A stretch of 64,000 nucleotides of DNA. Source: CAYWXV01 sp964462535 (GTDB lineage: Bacteria; Bacteroidota; Ignavibacteria; OLB7). The stretch covers positions 1 through 64,000 of the forward strand of contig CAYWXV010000008.1 of assembly GCA_964462535.1 (NCBI GenBank), given 5' to 3'. The position numbers and the translations under genes are program-made. The notes under the pieces were generated by a model. That model did not search any database, had not been told where the DNA came from, and worked only from the letters and a program-made list of their open reading frames with translations. Every line of letters begins with the position of its first letter. The first letter of the stretch is position 1. Below are positions 23,519-32,263 of the stretch, piece by piece.

Positions 23519-26164
23519 ATGCCTCTCCGCCGAACACCCTTCGTCGCTCTCGCACTTGCTGTGCTAATGTTCGGTTCGATGCACGCGCAACGCGTCGACA
23601 CGACGGTACAGATCGGACCGAAGCTCCGAACCGAAGGGATGAGCAGGGTGCGGGTCATCCCCGGACCGCAGTACCAGGCAGGATGGTTGCATCGACTGCT
23701 CTTCGGCGACGCCTGGCGCGATCTCTGGGTAACTCCCATCGACGTCGATGTGCTCGATCTCAATTCGTTCGCCGGTGGGTTGAAGCCCTTGAAGCGTGGT
23801 GGTGGATATCAAACGAAATCACTCCGCTTCATTACCCCTAATGGTCGGCAGTTCAAATTTCGTTCTCTCGACAAAGACCCCGCAAAGCTCCTACCCGAAG
23901 ATCTTCGCGAAACGTTTGTCGCAGATATCGTTCAGGATTTCATCGCCACCTCGAATCCGGTCTCTGCACTCGTCGCCGTTCCGATTATCAACGCGGCCGG
24001 CGTGATCAACGCTGAACCATTTCTCTATGTGCTTCCCGATGATGAGCGGCTCGGAGACTTTCGTGCGGAGTTCGGTGGTATCCTCGGTATGCTCGAGGAG
24101 AATCCGGACGACGACGCCGAGGAGGTCTTCGCCGGCAGTGACAAGATTATCCTGACACCCAAACTCTTCGATCGTCTGGAACAGGACAACGACGAACAGG
24201 TTGACGCCTGTGACTATCTGACCGCGCGGCTGATCGACATCTACCTTGGGGACTGGGATCGGCACATCGATCAGTGGAAGTGGGCCCGGTTCGAAGAGGA
24301 CGGGAAGAAGATGTGGAAGGCGATTCCGCGTGACCGGGATCAGGCATTCTGTCGATACGATGGGTGGGTGGCAAACCTGGTGGAAGCGTACGTTCCTCAG
24401 ATCGAAGGTGCGGACGAGACCTACCCTTCCATGAAGTATCTAACGTTCAGCGGACGTCACACCGACTGGAGGTTTCTTTCGCGACTGGACCGCGTGACGT
24501 GGGACTCGGTCACCAATGCTGTCGTCGCACGCATCACGGACTCGGTGATTGATCGCGCCGTCAATCGTCTTCCACGGGCAATGCTGGCAAAAGCGGGCGA
24601 CGGGCTACGCCGCCTCCTCCGAGCCCGACGCGACCGACTTATCGATGCGTCAGCAGAGTACTACTGTGAGAGATTTTCCGTGGTCGACGTCCGTGGAAGC
24701 GACAAGGCGGAGTACGCTCGCGTTGATCGCATAGATGACGATCACGTTTCCGTTGCGATTTACGATCTGGACAAGGAGCGACACGCGCGACAGAGCCCGC
24801 TCTTTCAACGGACATTCCTCACGGAAGAGACCGATGAAATCCGACTGTTGATGGAGGGGGGTGACGACAGTGTCGATGTCAAGGGAGACGTCGACAGATC
24901 GATTCTACTGCGCATCGTCACGGGCGGTGGGAACAACGTCGTGATCGACAGCTCGCATGTCTCGGGATGGCTCTTCTCCTTCCTTCCCATCCCCGATGGG
25001 GAGAACTCGACGCTCGTCTACACCGACGGCAAGGACGTGCGAGTCGAGAAGGGACCATCGACCTCCATTCACCGCCGCAGAGTGGTGAAGCCGAAGAACG
25101 AAGCCGAGAAGTACGAACCACATCTCCTCGACCGGGGATTCGAGTGGCTCTACTTTCCGTGGGTCAGCTACACACCGGACGAGGGGGCCTTTCTGGGGGG
25201 AAGGGCGATTTTGACCGAGTATGGTTTCCGAGCGGATCCGTATCGAGATCGACTCGGTTTCAGCGCCGGCTACGCGACCGGAGCGATGCGCTTCAAAGGT
25301 GAATTCATCGGTGATTTTCGGAGCGTGATAGACGGCGTGCGCCTGGGCATAACAGCCCGGGGATCGGGACTGGAGGTGATCAATTTCTATGGCATCGGCA
25401 ACGAGACTCAACGTCCCGACTCTCTTGACGACGACTTCTACGAGGCACGGCAGGCGACGGGACTATTCAGACTCGACTGCGGATTTGATCTCACCGACCA
25501 CCTTGTAGCATACGTCGGCGCGGAAGGACGATACACCGCAACCGACACTGATGACGTGCGGACGCTCATCGTGCAAGCCAGACCATACGGGATCGACGAG
25601 CGATTCACGGCCGATGCTCTGATCGGATTTCGTTTCGACTCGAGGGATAACGAGACGGCTCCTCGCCGAGGATTCTACGCCGAACTGGAAGGTGCCTATC
25701 ATCCGAAAATCTCGACGTTGCGAGAGTCGTACCTCACGGCGCGCGCTGACCTCAGGTTTTACATGCCGATTTTCAACACTCCGGCTTGGCTGGCATTCAG
25801 GGCAGAGGGGAAGACCGTCGAGGGAGCGTATCCATACTACGACGCGGCGTTTATCGGCGGCTCGCACCATCTCCGTGGAGAGCGAAGCCAACGATACGCC
25901 GGTGATAGATCCCTCGTCGTTGGCTCCGAAGTCCGTCAACCGTTGACCAAGCTTCATCTCTTCATCCCGGGGACGCTTGGTATTCTTGCGTTTGGAGAGA
26001 CTGGGAGAGTGTGGGTGAAGGGGGAGGATTCACAGATATGGCATCCAACGCGGGGAGGGGGACTGTTCTACACCGTCGTCGAACCGCAGAATACGTTCAG
26101 CGTCACAGTCGGATGGACAGATGATCGCATCGGCATCTATGCTGGTGTGGGGTTCGGATTCTGA
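23519..26164 (+). CDS. Omp85/BamA-like outer membrane protein with kinase-like N-terminal segment
   Basis: An 881-residue exported protein with signal MPLRRTPFVALALAVLMFGS ending MHA. The C-terminal third (about 540-881) is an Omp85/surface-antigen-like barrel: FSAGYATGAMRFKGEFIGDF, DSRDNETAPRRGFYAELEGA, FIGGSHHLRGERSQRYAGDR and a final GIYAGVGFGF strand ending in Phe. The N-terminal part (about 70-300) is not a POTRA array. It has a Gly-rich GGLKPLKRGGGYQTKSLRFI, a DKDP segment, a GDWDRHIDQWKW loop (about 241-252) and IPRDRDQAF (about 265-273). These recall the catalytic and metal loops of HipA/FAM20-like kinases. The kinase reading is inference. It may link phosphorylation or ligand sensing to an outer membrane pore. 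Confidence 0.82.
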   Translation: MPLRRTPFVALALAVLMFGSMHAQRVDTTVQIGPKLRTEGMSRVRVIPGPQYQAGWLHRLLFGDAWRDLWVTPIDVDVLDLNSFAGGLKPLKRGGGYQTKSLRFITPNGRQFKFRSLDKDPAKLLPEDLRETFVADIVQDFIATSNPVSALVAVPIINAAGVINAEPFLYVLPDDERLGDFRAEFGGILGMLEENPDDDAEEVFAGSDKIILTPKLFDRLEQDNDEQVDACDYLTARLIDIYLGDWDRHIDQWKWARFEEDGKKMWKAIPRDRDQAFCRYDGWVANLVEAYVPQIEGADETYPSMKYLTFSGRHTDWRFLSRLDRVTWDSVTNAVVARITDSVIDRAVNRLPRAMLAKAGDGLRRLLRARRDRLIDASAEYYCERFSVVDVRGSDKAEYARVDRIDDDHVSVAIYDLDKERHARQSPLFQRTFLTEETDEIRLLMEGGDDSVDVKGDVDRSILLRIVTGGGNNVVIDSSHVSGWLFSFLPIPDGENSTLVYTDGKDVRVEKGPSTSIHRRRVVKPKNEAEKYEPHLLDRGFEWLYFPWVSYTPDEGAFLGGRAILTEYGFRADPYRDRLGFSAGYATGAMRFKGEFIGDFRSVIDGVRLGITARGSGLEVINFYGIGNETQRPDSLDDDFYEARQATGLFRLDCGFDLTDHLVAYVGAEGRYTATDTDDVRTLIVQARPYGIDERFTADALIGFRFDSRDNETAPRRGFYAELEGAYHPKISTLRESYLTARADLRFYMPIFNTPAWLAFRAEGKTVEGAYPYYDAAFIGGSHHLRGERSQRYAGDRSLVVGSEVRQPLTKLHLFIPGTLGILAFGETGRVWVKGEDSQIWHPTRGGGLFYTVVEPQNTFSVTVGWTDDRIGIYAGVGFGF

Positions 26165-26292
26165 GTAGGGGCTTGAGACTGAGGTATGGTGAAGGATGAG
26201 GGGGGAGGGCAGAATTAGAAGGTGGAAGAGGTGAGAGGAGAACGTTGGGTGGCGAGATGTGCTCGCCGAAGACGAGCTTTCAATGCAAAGCC

Positions 26293-26500
26293 GCCCAGCT
26301 CCGCCGACGTCGGATTTCGAGCGTACGCTTCTCCTCCCCCCCCTCTCGCAGAATTGAGAGAGGGGAGTCGGGGGGGGTGAGAGCCAGACTCCCAACGCAC
26401 AGCCAGCAGCCTCCGCCGAGCGGGGATATCCGACGGACGCCCCTCTCCACCACCTCTCGGAGTTGAAAGCGGGGGTCGGGGCGGGAAGAGCCAGATTGCT
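26293..26500. repeat. Tandem duplicated G/C-tract hairpin repeat, copies 2 and 3
   Basis: Two diverged units about 110 bases apart (26293-26388 and 26405-26500). Each has a CTCCGCCGA block, a C-rich tract, a CTCTCGCAGAATTGAGAG-type palindrome, a G tract and AGAGCCAGA. The same palindrome and G-tract tail occur at 1-80. The unit translates as a Pro/Gly/Arg-rich open frame on the minus strand that I take to be non-coding. It occupies most of the 399-base space between the Omp85-like gene and the cyclase gene. Confidence 0.75.
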
Positions 26501-26563
26501 GACACTCAGAATCAAACGTCCGCTACAAGCCGACATCACACGCGAAACCTCGAACACCGCGAA

Positions 26564-27613
26564 GTGCCTTCTCCACGTACACGTGCCCGTTTAAGAACGA
26601 TCGTAATCGTCACGATCGTAGGCATGATTGTCGGTCCTCTCTATGCTTATGCGTTGAAGGGTGACTTTGCCCTGTTCCGTGTCTACAAGGGGGCAATGAT
26701 GGGGGGATTGATCTGCGCGATCAGTTCCACGCTGGAGTTCTTCGTCTTCCCAAGAATCCTGCCACGTCTCCGATTCGGTGTCCTCCTTGTTGCAAAGACA
26801 ATTTTCTACGTCATCCTTGCCTCCTTCTCGATTCTTCTGGTGAGCTCCACGTACGAGAGCATTCATCAATCGATCGCATGGATGGACTATGTACGGGGAG
26901 AGGAATTCCTCACCTACGTGGAGTCAGAATTCATTGGAATTTTGGTATTTGCGGTCGTCGTCAGTTTCATTCTGAATTTCATCTGGCAGGTAAGCAGATT
27001 GCTGGGACAAGGTGTCTTGCGGAATTATCTCACGGGCCGGTACTTCCACGCGCGGACCGAAACCCGTGTCTTCATGTTCCTGGATCTGAACGACTCGACG
27101 ACGATTGCCGAGAAGTTGGGAGCAGAGAAGTTCAGCGCCCTCTTGAACGACTTCTTCTTCGACATGACCGAGCCGATTCTGGAATGTCGTGGCGAGATCT
27201 ATCAGTACGTCGGTGATGAGATCGTCCTTTCGTGGAGATTGGAGCGCGCTTTCCGTGACGCAAACTGCGTCCGCCTCTTCTTCGCCATCGAAGATGCGAT
27301 CGCGTCCAATGGGGGGCGCTATTACGAACGCTACGGCCTTATCCCTGCGTTCAAGGCAGGTGTTCACCTGGGTCCGGTGGTGATTTCGGAGATCGGTGAC
27401 ATCCGACGCGAAATCGTCTTCCATGGCGACACGATGAACACCACTGCACGCATCCTGGCGCAATGCCATGCACTGCGATCGAGCCTCCTGGTCTCGCAGG
27501 AGATTGCGCAGCGGCTTCCTTCAGCCGATTTCTTCGCGGTCAAGCCGATCGGCGCCGTTCACCTGAAGGGGAAGGAGAATGTGGTTGCGGTGTGCGGGAT
27601 TGTCCGCGAGTGA
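26564..27613 (+). CDS. Membrane-bound class III adenylate/guanylate cyclase
   Basis: A 349-residue protein with GTG start at 26564; an internal ATG at 26624 would cut into the first helix. Four membrane helices occupy about 10-155 (IVIVTIVGMIVGPLYAYAL, MGGLICAISSTLEFFVFP, TIFYVILASFSILLVSS, IGILVFAVVVSFILNFIW). The catalytic domain (about 165-345) has FMFLDLNDSTTIAEKLG with the first metal Asp, IYQYVGDEIVLSW with the second, and KAGVHLGPVVISEIGD with GDTMNTTARILAQC. These are the expected class III cyclase elements. It probably makes cAMP (or cGMP) at the inner membrane in response to a membrane or periplasmic signal. Confidence 0.9.
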   Translation: MPSPRTRARLRTIVIVTIVGMIVGPLYAYALKGDFALFRVYKGAMMGGLICAISSTLEFFVFPRILPRLRFGVLLVAKTIFYVILASFSILLVSSTYESIHQSIAWMDYVRGEEFLTYVESEFIGILVFAVVVSFILNFIWQVSRLLGQGVLRNYLTGRYFHARTETRVFMFLDLNDSTTIAEKLGAEKFSALLNDFFFDMTEPILECRGEIYQYVGDEIVLSWRLERAFRDANCVRLFFAIEDAIASNGGRYYERYGLIPAFKAGVHLGPVVISEIGDIRREIVFHGDTMNTTARILAQCHALRSSLLVSQEIAQRLPSADFFAVKPIGAVHLKGKENVVAVCGIVRE

Positions 27614-27702
27614 CGTCAGGAAATTTGGAATGAAGTATTGGGAATAGCGAGAGTGGACCCTCGCCCCCACGTCGCCAGCCGTAATGAAGCGGAGAATCCA
27701 CT

Positions 27703-28191
27703 ATGATTACCATGAACAGCTCCTCCATCGTCGTGAAGACAGCCGTGATCATCAGTTCGGTGATCCTCTTCACCGGCTATGTTCTCTATCAGGGTGGCGT
27801 CCTCGACAACCTGATCGTGACGATGAGGAACGGATCATCGGATGGAAACGCGAGAGGTTCGGCGCTGACGGCGTCGCTCGGTTATCAGATACTCGACACG
27901 GTCGATGATCGCACGGGAGACTCGCTTCAACGACCATCCGACTCGTCATCCAGGATCGTCGGCGACGACACTGCCCGCACGCGATATCACTTCTTCCCCG
28001 GATCGAAATCGGCGGCTCCGCTAATCAAGGAACCGCCAGTCGACTCAACCGATTCTGCAGACAGCGCCGAGCGGAACGAGGTCTTTATGGGGAGCTCGAA
28101 ATCGATGGCGCCCCTTATCAGGCCCAGATCTGTCGACTCGCAGAGGGTTGCCTTGCCGGACTCATCACAACCATCCAGACACGCGCCGTGA
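27703..28191 (+). CDS. Small membrane-anchored protein with duplicated GSKSxAPLI motif
   Basis: A 162-residue protein of unknown function with one N-terminal membrane helix (about 9-28, VVKTAVIISSVILFTGYVLY). A low-complexity Ser/Asp/Thr-rich tail carries a duplicated motif, FFPGSKSAAPLI (about 95-107) and FMGSSKSMAPLIR (about 128-140), each followed by VDS after a short gap. The motif is the only well-kept feature and may be a binding or sorting tag. The start is ATG; the end lies 16 bases before the sterol-desaturase ATG, so the two are likely co-transcribed. Confidence 0.65.
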   Translation: MITMNSSSIVVKTAVIISSVILFTGYVLYQGGVLDNLIVTMRNGSSDGNARGSALTASLGYQILDTVDDRTGDSLQRPSDSSSRIVGDDTARTRYHFFPGSKSAAPLIKEPPVDSTDSADSAERNEVFMGSSKSMAPLIRPRSVDSQRVALPDSSQPSRHAP

Positions 28192-28207
28192 ACGGGGAGC
28201 GATACCA

Positions 28208-28984
28208 ATGGAACTGCTGACGATTTCCCTGCTGACCGGTGTCAGCATCTGTTTCCTGGCGGTGCTCTTCCGTCCGCTGGAAATGGTCTTCCCGGCGAAA
28301 CCGGGACAGCGGTTCTTCCGCCCCGGCTGGCTTACCGATCTCTTCTTTCTCCTTGGACAATACTTCGTCTGGAGCGGTCTTGTCCTCTGGATATTGACTC
28401 ACGTAGGCCGCTTGCTGGACGGATTCGTGCCGCACGATTTCCGCGCGGCCGTCGCGGGTCAACCATGGATTCTACAGGTGATCGAGGTGGTGTTACTGAG
28501 CGACCTCTTCATCTACTGGGCGCATCGACTCCAGCATCGAGTGGAATTCCTGTGGCGGTTTCATTCCGTGCATCACAGCGCCGAGCATCTGGACTGGCTG
28601 GCTGCGCATCGAGAGCATCCCCTCGACTCCGTCTACACAGTCGGCATCATTAACCTCCCCGCTCTCATTCTCGGCTTCCCACTCGAAACGCTTGTCGGCC
28701 TCACCGCATTTCGTGGGCTCTGGGCCATCTACATTCACTCGAACGTTCGTCTGCCGATTGGACCTCTTCGCTACCTCATCGGCTCGCCGCAGATCCATCA
28801 CTGGCATCATGACCGCGATCGCGACTCGGGGAACTACGCAAACCTCTCCCCCTTGATGGATCTGATCTTCGGCACCTATCACTGCCCCGCGCACGAGCCG
28901 GAAGCCTTCGGACTCAATGAGCCATCTCCGAAATCATATCTCGGTTTCATGGTGGCACCGTTCAGGAAACACACCTCTGATTGA
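28208..28984 (+). CDS. Sterol desaturase / fatty acid hydroxylase family protein
   Basis: A 258-residue integral membrane di-iron enzyme from the ATG at 28208; an upstream TTG would add 20 residues of low quality. The histidine clusters are complete: HRLQHR (about 120-125), FHSVHHSAEHLDWLAAHREH (about 134-153) and SPQIHHWHHDRDRD (near 210-220). Membrane helices lie before and between them. Family members hydroxylate or desaturate sterols, carotenoids or lipids; the lipid substrate here is unknown. It is translated right after the GSKSxAPLI protein. Confidence 0.9.
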   Translation: MELLTISLLTGVSICFLAVLFRPLEMVFPAKPGQRFFRPGWLTDLFFLLGQYFVWSGLVLWILTHVGRLLDGFVPHDFRAAVAGQPWILQVIEVVLLSDLFIYWAHRLQHRVEFLWRFHSVHHSAEHLDWLAAHREHPLDSVYTVGIINLPALILGFPLETLVGLTAFRGLWAIYIHSNVRLPIGPLRYLIGSPQIHHWHHDRDRDSGNYANLSPLMDLIFGTYHCPAHEPEAFGLNEPSPKSYLGFMVAPFRKHTSD

Positions 28985-29025
28985 TCGCTCTCAAGAGGGG
29001 ATCGTCATTGGTCTCGTCCCAATTC

Positions 29026-29058
29026 CCAGCCCACAGTCCCCAGCCCCCAGTCCCCAGC
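29026..29058. repeat. Period-14 short array
   Basis: CCAGCCCACAGTCC, CCAGCCCCCAGTCC and a partial third unit, lying between two convergent genes and running into the stop codon of the SDR gene at 29058. Confidence 0.7.
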
Positions 29059-29822
29059 TAGGCTGCCGTCCATCCTCCATCCACAACCAGCACGTGTCCG
29101 TTGATGTAGTCGCTCGCGGGGGAGGCGAGGAAGATGACGGTCCCGCGAAGTTCGTCCGGTTCGCCCCAACGTCCGGCGGGAATGCGTGCACGGAGGTATT
29201 CGTATCGCTCTGGATTGTTCTGAATCGCCGCCGTTGCCTCGGTGTGGAAGTACCCTGGGGCGATCGCGTTCACCTGAATTCCTCCCTTCCCCCATTCATT
29301 TGCCAGCGAACGCGTCAGCCCGGCGACCCCATGCTTGCTGGCAGTGTACGCGACGACGTTCAATCCGCCCGAGAAACTGAGGAGGGAGGCAATGTTGATA
29401 ATTTTTCCCGATCCCTTTTCCAGCATACGTTTCCCGACTTCGCGAGCCATCAGAAACGGGGCCGTGAGATTAACGTCAAGAACGTCGTTCCAATCGTCAA
29501 GAGAATATTCGGCGGCGGGTGATCGGCGGATTATTCCGGCATTATTGACGAGGATATCGATCGTCCCGAATCGCTCGATTATCCGCGCCACTCCATCGAT
29601 TATCGCATCGGGCTGCGACATGTCGCACACAAGGGGGAACGCCTCCACCCGGTGTTTCCTTAATTCTATCGCACGTTCGTCGAGGGTCGATTGGTGACGA
29701 CCGATAAGGACCAGATGTGCTCCGGCGGATGCCAGAGCTTCGGCCGCGACCGCCCCCAATCCCCGCGAGGCGCCCGTGACAACGGCGACACGACCTGACA
29801 GATCAAAGAGAGTAAGGCTCAT
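29058..29822 (-). CDS. Short-chain dehydrogenase/reductase (KduD/IdnO-like)
   Basis: A 254-residue classical SDR. It has the cofactor motif TGASRGLG (about 16-23), NNAG (about 91-94), catalytic Ser in ASLLSFSG, YTASKHG (Tyr/Lys), and NAIAPGYFHTEAT plus the GRWGEPDELRGTVIFLASPA region. The pattern matches 2-dehydro-3-deoxy-D-gluconate 5-dehydrogenase or gluconate 5-dehydrogenase more than fatty acid FabG, but assignment by motif alone is tentative. The ATG lies 3 bases after the stop of the NAGPA-type gene at 29826, so the two are co-transcribed and may act on related sugars. Confidence 0.88.
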   Translation of the reverse strand: MSLTLFDLSGRVAVVTGASRGLGAVAAEALASAGAHLVLIGRHQSTLDERAIELRKHRVEAFPLVCDMSQPDAIIDGVARIIERFGTIDILVNNAGIIRRSPAAEYSLDDWNDVLDVNLTAPFLMAREVGKRMLEKGSGKIINIASLLSFSGGLNVVAYTASKHGVAGLTRSLANEWGKGGIQVNAIAPGYFHTEATAAIQNNPERYEYLRARIPAGRWGEPDELRGTVIFLASPASDYINGHVLVVDGGWTAA

Positions 29823-29825
29823 CGG

Positions 29826-31430
29826 TCAGCGATTCGATGATCCATCTTCGACGCCCAACGCTCCGGTCGCCGTGACGCGACGGATCTTCCTCCCCGCCGA
29901 CTTCTTCATCACCAGCAGCGCGTTACTCACGCGGCGACGGGACGGTCCTTCACCCTGGCGACTGATCATCTCGTCGTTTACCGCCATCGACGTCGACCCG
30001 CCACCGTCGAAATTCATCGCATCATACGCCCCCAGGTTCTGCATGAGCGTCGCGAGTTGGGAGAGGGTCATTCCTCTGCGCGATTCGGCACGACAAGGGC
30101 TGTCGATCGTGACCAGGAATAGCGTGTCTCCACCGCGGGAAATTCCGACGGCCGTTCGAGCCAGCTCATTCCGCACAAAACGTCGCGCCTTCGATCCCTC
30201 CGTTTCATACTCGGGATCTGCGATACCGCTCCGAACAAGACGTGGTGTGCCTGTCAGAACGTGCCGAACCGGCTTTTCGGGTGTGGGGCTGATCGTGTAC
30301 TCGAGGCGAATCGTGTCTCCAGGATGGACGCCTTCAAACTCGGTCGATCGATCGCCCGGTGATATCACGTACCCCCGTTCGGGGATCTGCACGACGCCCG
30401 TATCAACGGCCGTCACAATCAATGTCATCGGCTGGCCAACCATTGGGCCTGCGAACGGACCGCGGCGCCGTCGAGGCTTCGGAAACTCGCAGACGATTTT
30501 CATCAACGGATGCTCCCGGTCCTCCCTGAGCTTCTCCTCACGCCAGAGTCGGATCACCTCTGCCGTGTCGATCGGATCCTCAGTCTCGTCCGTGGACGAA
30601 TCCACGCGGTTGTTGAGGGCTTCGGCGACCACGTCGGCGTCGCTCTTTCGCGAACCACGCGGGAGCGAGTCTCCATAGAGCGCACCGTAGACAATCAGCC
30701 CATCTTCCTTTCCGCGCCGGTTTACATCATCCACGTTTACAGTTCGCCCATTCCATGTAACACGCCCGCGCAGTCTTATCCGATCGATTGTGGCGGTGCC
30801 GTCATCGAAGATCAAGAGGGATGACCATGCCTTATAGCTTTCGATCTCCATCACCTCCTGTTCCGTTACGGTCGGCCCTATCGGAGAGGTGGAGGCTGCG
30901 CTCCAGAAGCTCGCGTTGGTCGCCACCAGGACAGTGTCATCAAGGAGCGACGACGCTCGGCGTTTGATATCGAGAGCTGTCTCCAGACCGTCCTGCCGAT
31001 CAAGTGCCTTGTACGTACCTAGACGTGCGCCACGTGAGAGGGCGAGCACCACCACGTTGACGACCTGATCATCCGGTGTGCGAATGCGGTGGAGCGACAC
31101 GCCGTCAGCCAGTTCTTCTATGACGGTCGAATCAGGGAATGAAACGTTTGCAAGTGGGGCGAAAATTTTCGGCGCCGACGCAACCGCCTTCTCTTCCACC
31201 GCCGGAGCTGCGCGCCTGGACTTGGGGGCCGAACTTGTGGATCGTTTGGCCTCCTTCTTGCGCGTCGTCTTGGTCGCGGTTGGACGTCCCTTCTTCTGAG
31301 CAAACGATTCGACGGGAAACGCGCTCAGAAGGACAAGAAGAGGAAGTACGACGAAGAGGATCCGTCGAAACAAGGAAAGGGAGCGGGAATCGCGCGATAC
31401 GGGGCGATCGTAACGTTGCGATCGTAGCAT
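29826..31430 (-). CDS. Exported NAGPA-type phosphodiester glycosidase family protein
   Basis: A 534-residue protein from the ATG at 31430, which gives an N-terminal basic region and signal (FRRILFVVLPLLVLLSAFPV then FAQ). A Lys/Arg/Ser-rich linker follows (about 47-75). The globular part contains VSLHRIRTPDDQVVNVVVLA and LVATNASFW, then near the C-terminus VGISRGGDTLFLVTID, GMTLSQLATLMQNLGAYDAM and NFDGGGSTSM. These are signatures of the phosphodiester glycosidase (NAGPA) domain. The middle is enlarged compared with minimal members. It should hydrolyse sugar phosphodiesters in the periplasm or outside; the substrate is unknown. Confidence 0.88.
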   Translation of the reverse strand: MLRSQRYDRPVSRDSRSLSLFRRILFVVLPLLVLLSAFPVESFAQKKGRPTATKTTRKKEAKRSTSSAPKSRRAAPAVEEKAVASAPKIFAPLANVSFPDSTVIEELADGVSLHRIRTPDDQVVNVVVLALSRGARLGTYKALDRQDGLETALDIKRRASSLLDDTVLVATNASFWSAASTSPIGPTVTEQEVMEIESYKAWSSLLIFDDGTATIDRIRLRGRVTWNGRTVNVDDVNRRGKEDGLIVYGALYGDSLPRGSRKSDADVVAEALNNRVDSSTDETEDPIDTAEVIRLWREEKLREDREHPLMKIVCEFPKPRRRRGPFAGPMVGQPMTLIVTAVDTGVVQIPERGYVISPGDRSTEFEGVHPGDTIRLEYTISPTPEKPVRHVLTGTPRLVRSGIADPEYETEGSKARRFVRNELARTAVGISRGGDTLFLVTIDSPCRAESRRGMTLSQLATLMQNLGAYDAMNFDGGGSTSMAVNDEMISRQGEGPSRRRVSNALLVMKKSAGRKIRRVTATGALGVEDGSSNR

Positions 31431-31497
31431 AGGGGATAACCGATTTGGAGGGGAGGAGAAGCAACGCCCGACGACTGGACCGACGGGTGAGGAGACC

Positions 31498-31992
31498 TCA
31501 GATTTCCTCATACGACTTCGGCTCCCAGCCCTCACCCTCGCATGGAAGATGGAACTCGGAGACGTGATCGTCGAGCATCATACAGTGAAGACCTTCCGGA
31601 TTGAAGTGCCGGCAACTCGAGCAGAGCGTCTGCTCGATCAGCCGCCTGCTGGTCTTCTTGAAATGGCGATACTGGATCTGCGCGGGATAGATTACGATGC
31701 CATAGATCGAGAGCATGGTGATCGACCACCACTCCCCATAATCACCGACCAGGTGATCCTTCACGTACCAGGCAATGAAGATCGTCGCCACCAGCCGGAG
31801 CATTGCGTACCAGACGATAGACCCAAAGGTATAGCGATGCTCGCCCGAACGCGAGGCGCGTTCAGGGTAAGGATCACTCGATCGACGACGGCCGTCGATG
31901 CGGAACTGTTCGGGTCGACGTAGCACGGCGTTCTGCCCGTGGATACTGATTGCGTGGATGGAAGGTGGATGGTGGAGCCCGTCATGCGTCAA
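31498..31992 (-). CDS. Small membrane protein with Cys cluster
   Basis: A protein of up to 164 residues if started at the TTG at 31992; a GTG at 31926 would give about 142 residues and may be the real start. Two membrane helices (GSIVWYAMLRLVATIFIAWY and WWSITMLSIYGIVIYPAQI) are followed by a cytoplasmic tail with CSSCRHFNPEGLHCMMLD and PCEGEGWEPKSYEEI. Four Cys suggest metal binding. The family is not recognised. Confidence 0.6.
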   Translation of the reverse strand: MTHDGLHHPPSIHAISIHGQNAVLRRPEQFRIDGRRRSSDPYPERASRSGEHRYTFGSIVWYAMLRLVATIFIAWYVKDHLVGDYGEWWSITMLSIYGIVIYPAQIQYRHFKKTSRRLIEQTLCSSCRHFNPEGLHCMMLDDHVSEFHLPCEGEGWEPKSYEEI

Positions 31993-32203
31993 CCTGATGG
32001 TCTGGCGGGGTCACAATCCGTAGCAATTCGATATTACTGCGGTGGGGCCGTTCAGGCAAGGGGACGAGGGCCTCGATCGACAAGTATTATGATAAACTTT
32101 TGTTCATCTTGGCGCCGTCGATTGGGCATCGTTCTGATCCCCCCTGCTCATCACCTCCGCTCCGCTCCGCAACAATGCCGGGGCCGGTCAACCTGAAACG
32201 AGA

Positions 32204-32232
32204 CCGCCCGGACGCGTACGGCGTCCGGGCGG
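32204..32232 (-). terminator. Terminator hairpin after citrate synthase
   Basis: Perfect 12-base stem (CCGCCCGGACGC / GCGTCCGGGCGG) with a 5-base loop, 32 bases past the stop of the citrate synthase gene. Read on the minus strand it is followed by TCTCGTTTC, a weak U-rich tail. This is the strongest hairpin I found in the window. Confidence 0.75.
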
Positions 32233-32263
32233 GGACTCTTTCCGGCCCGAGTCATCGAACGTT

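Noticed and set aside
26215..26505. Reading frame with repeated Pro/Gly/Arg-rich protein
   Set aside because: It is the translation of the tandem hairpin repeat, with no family features and unlike neighbouring proteins.
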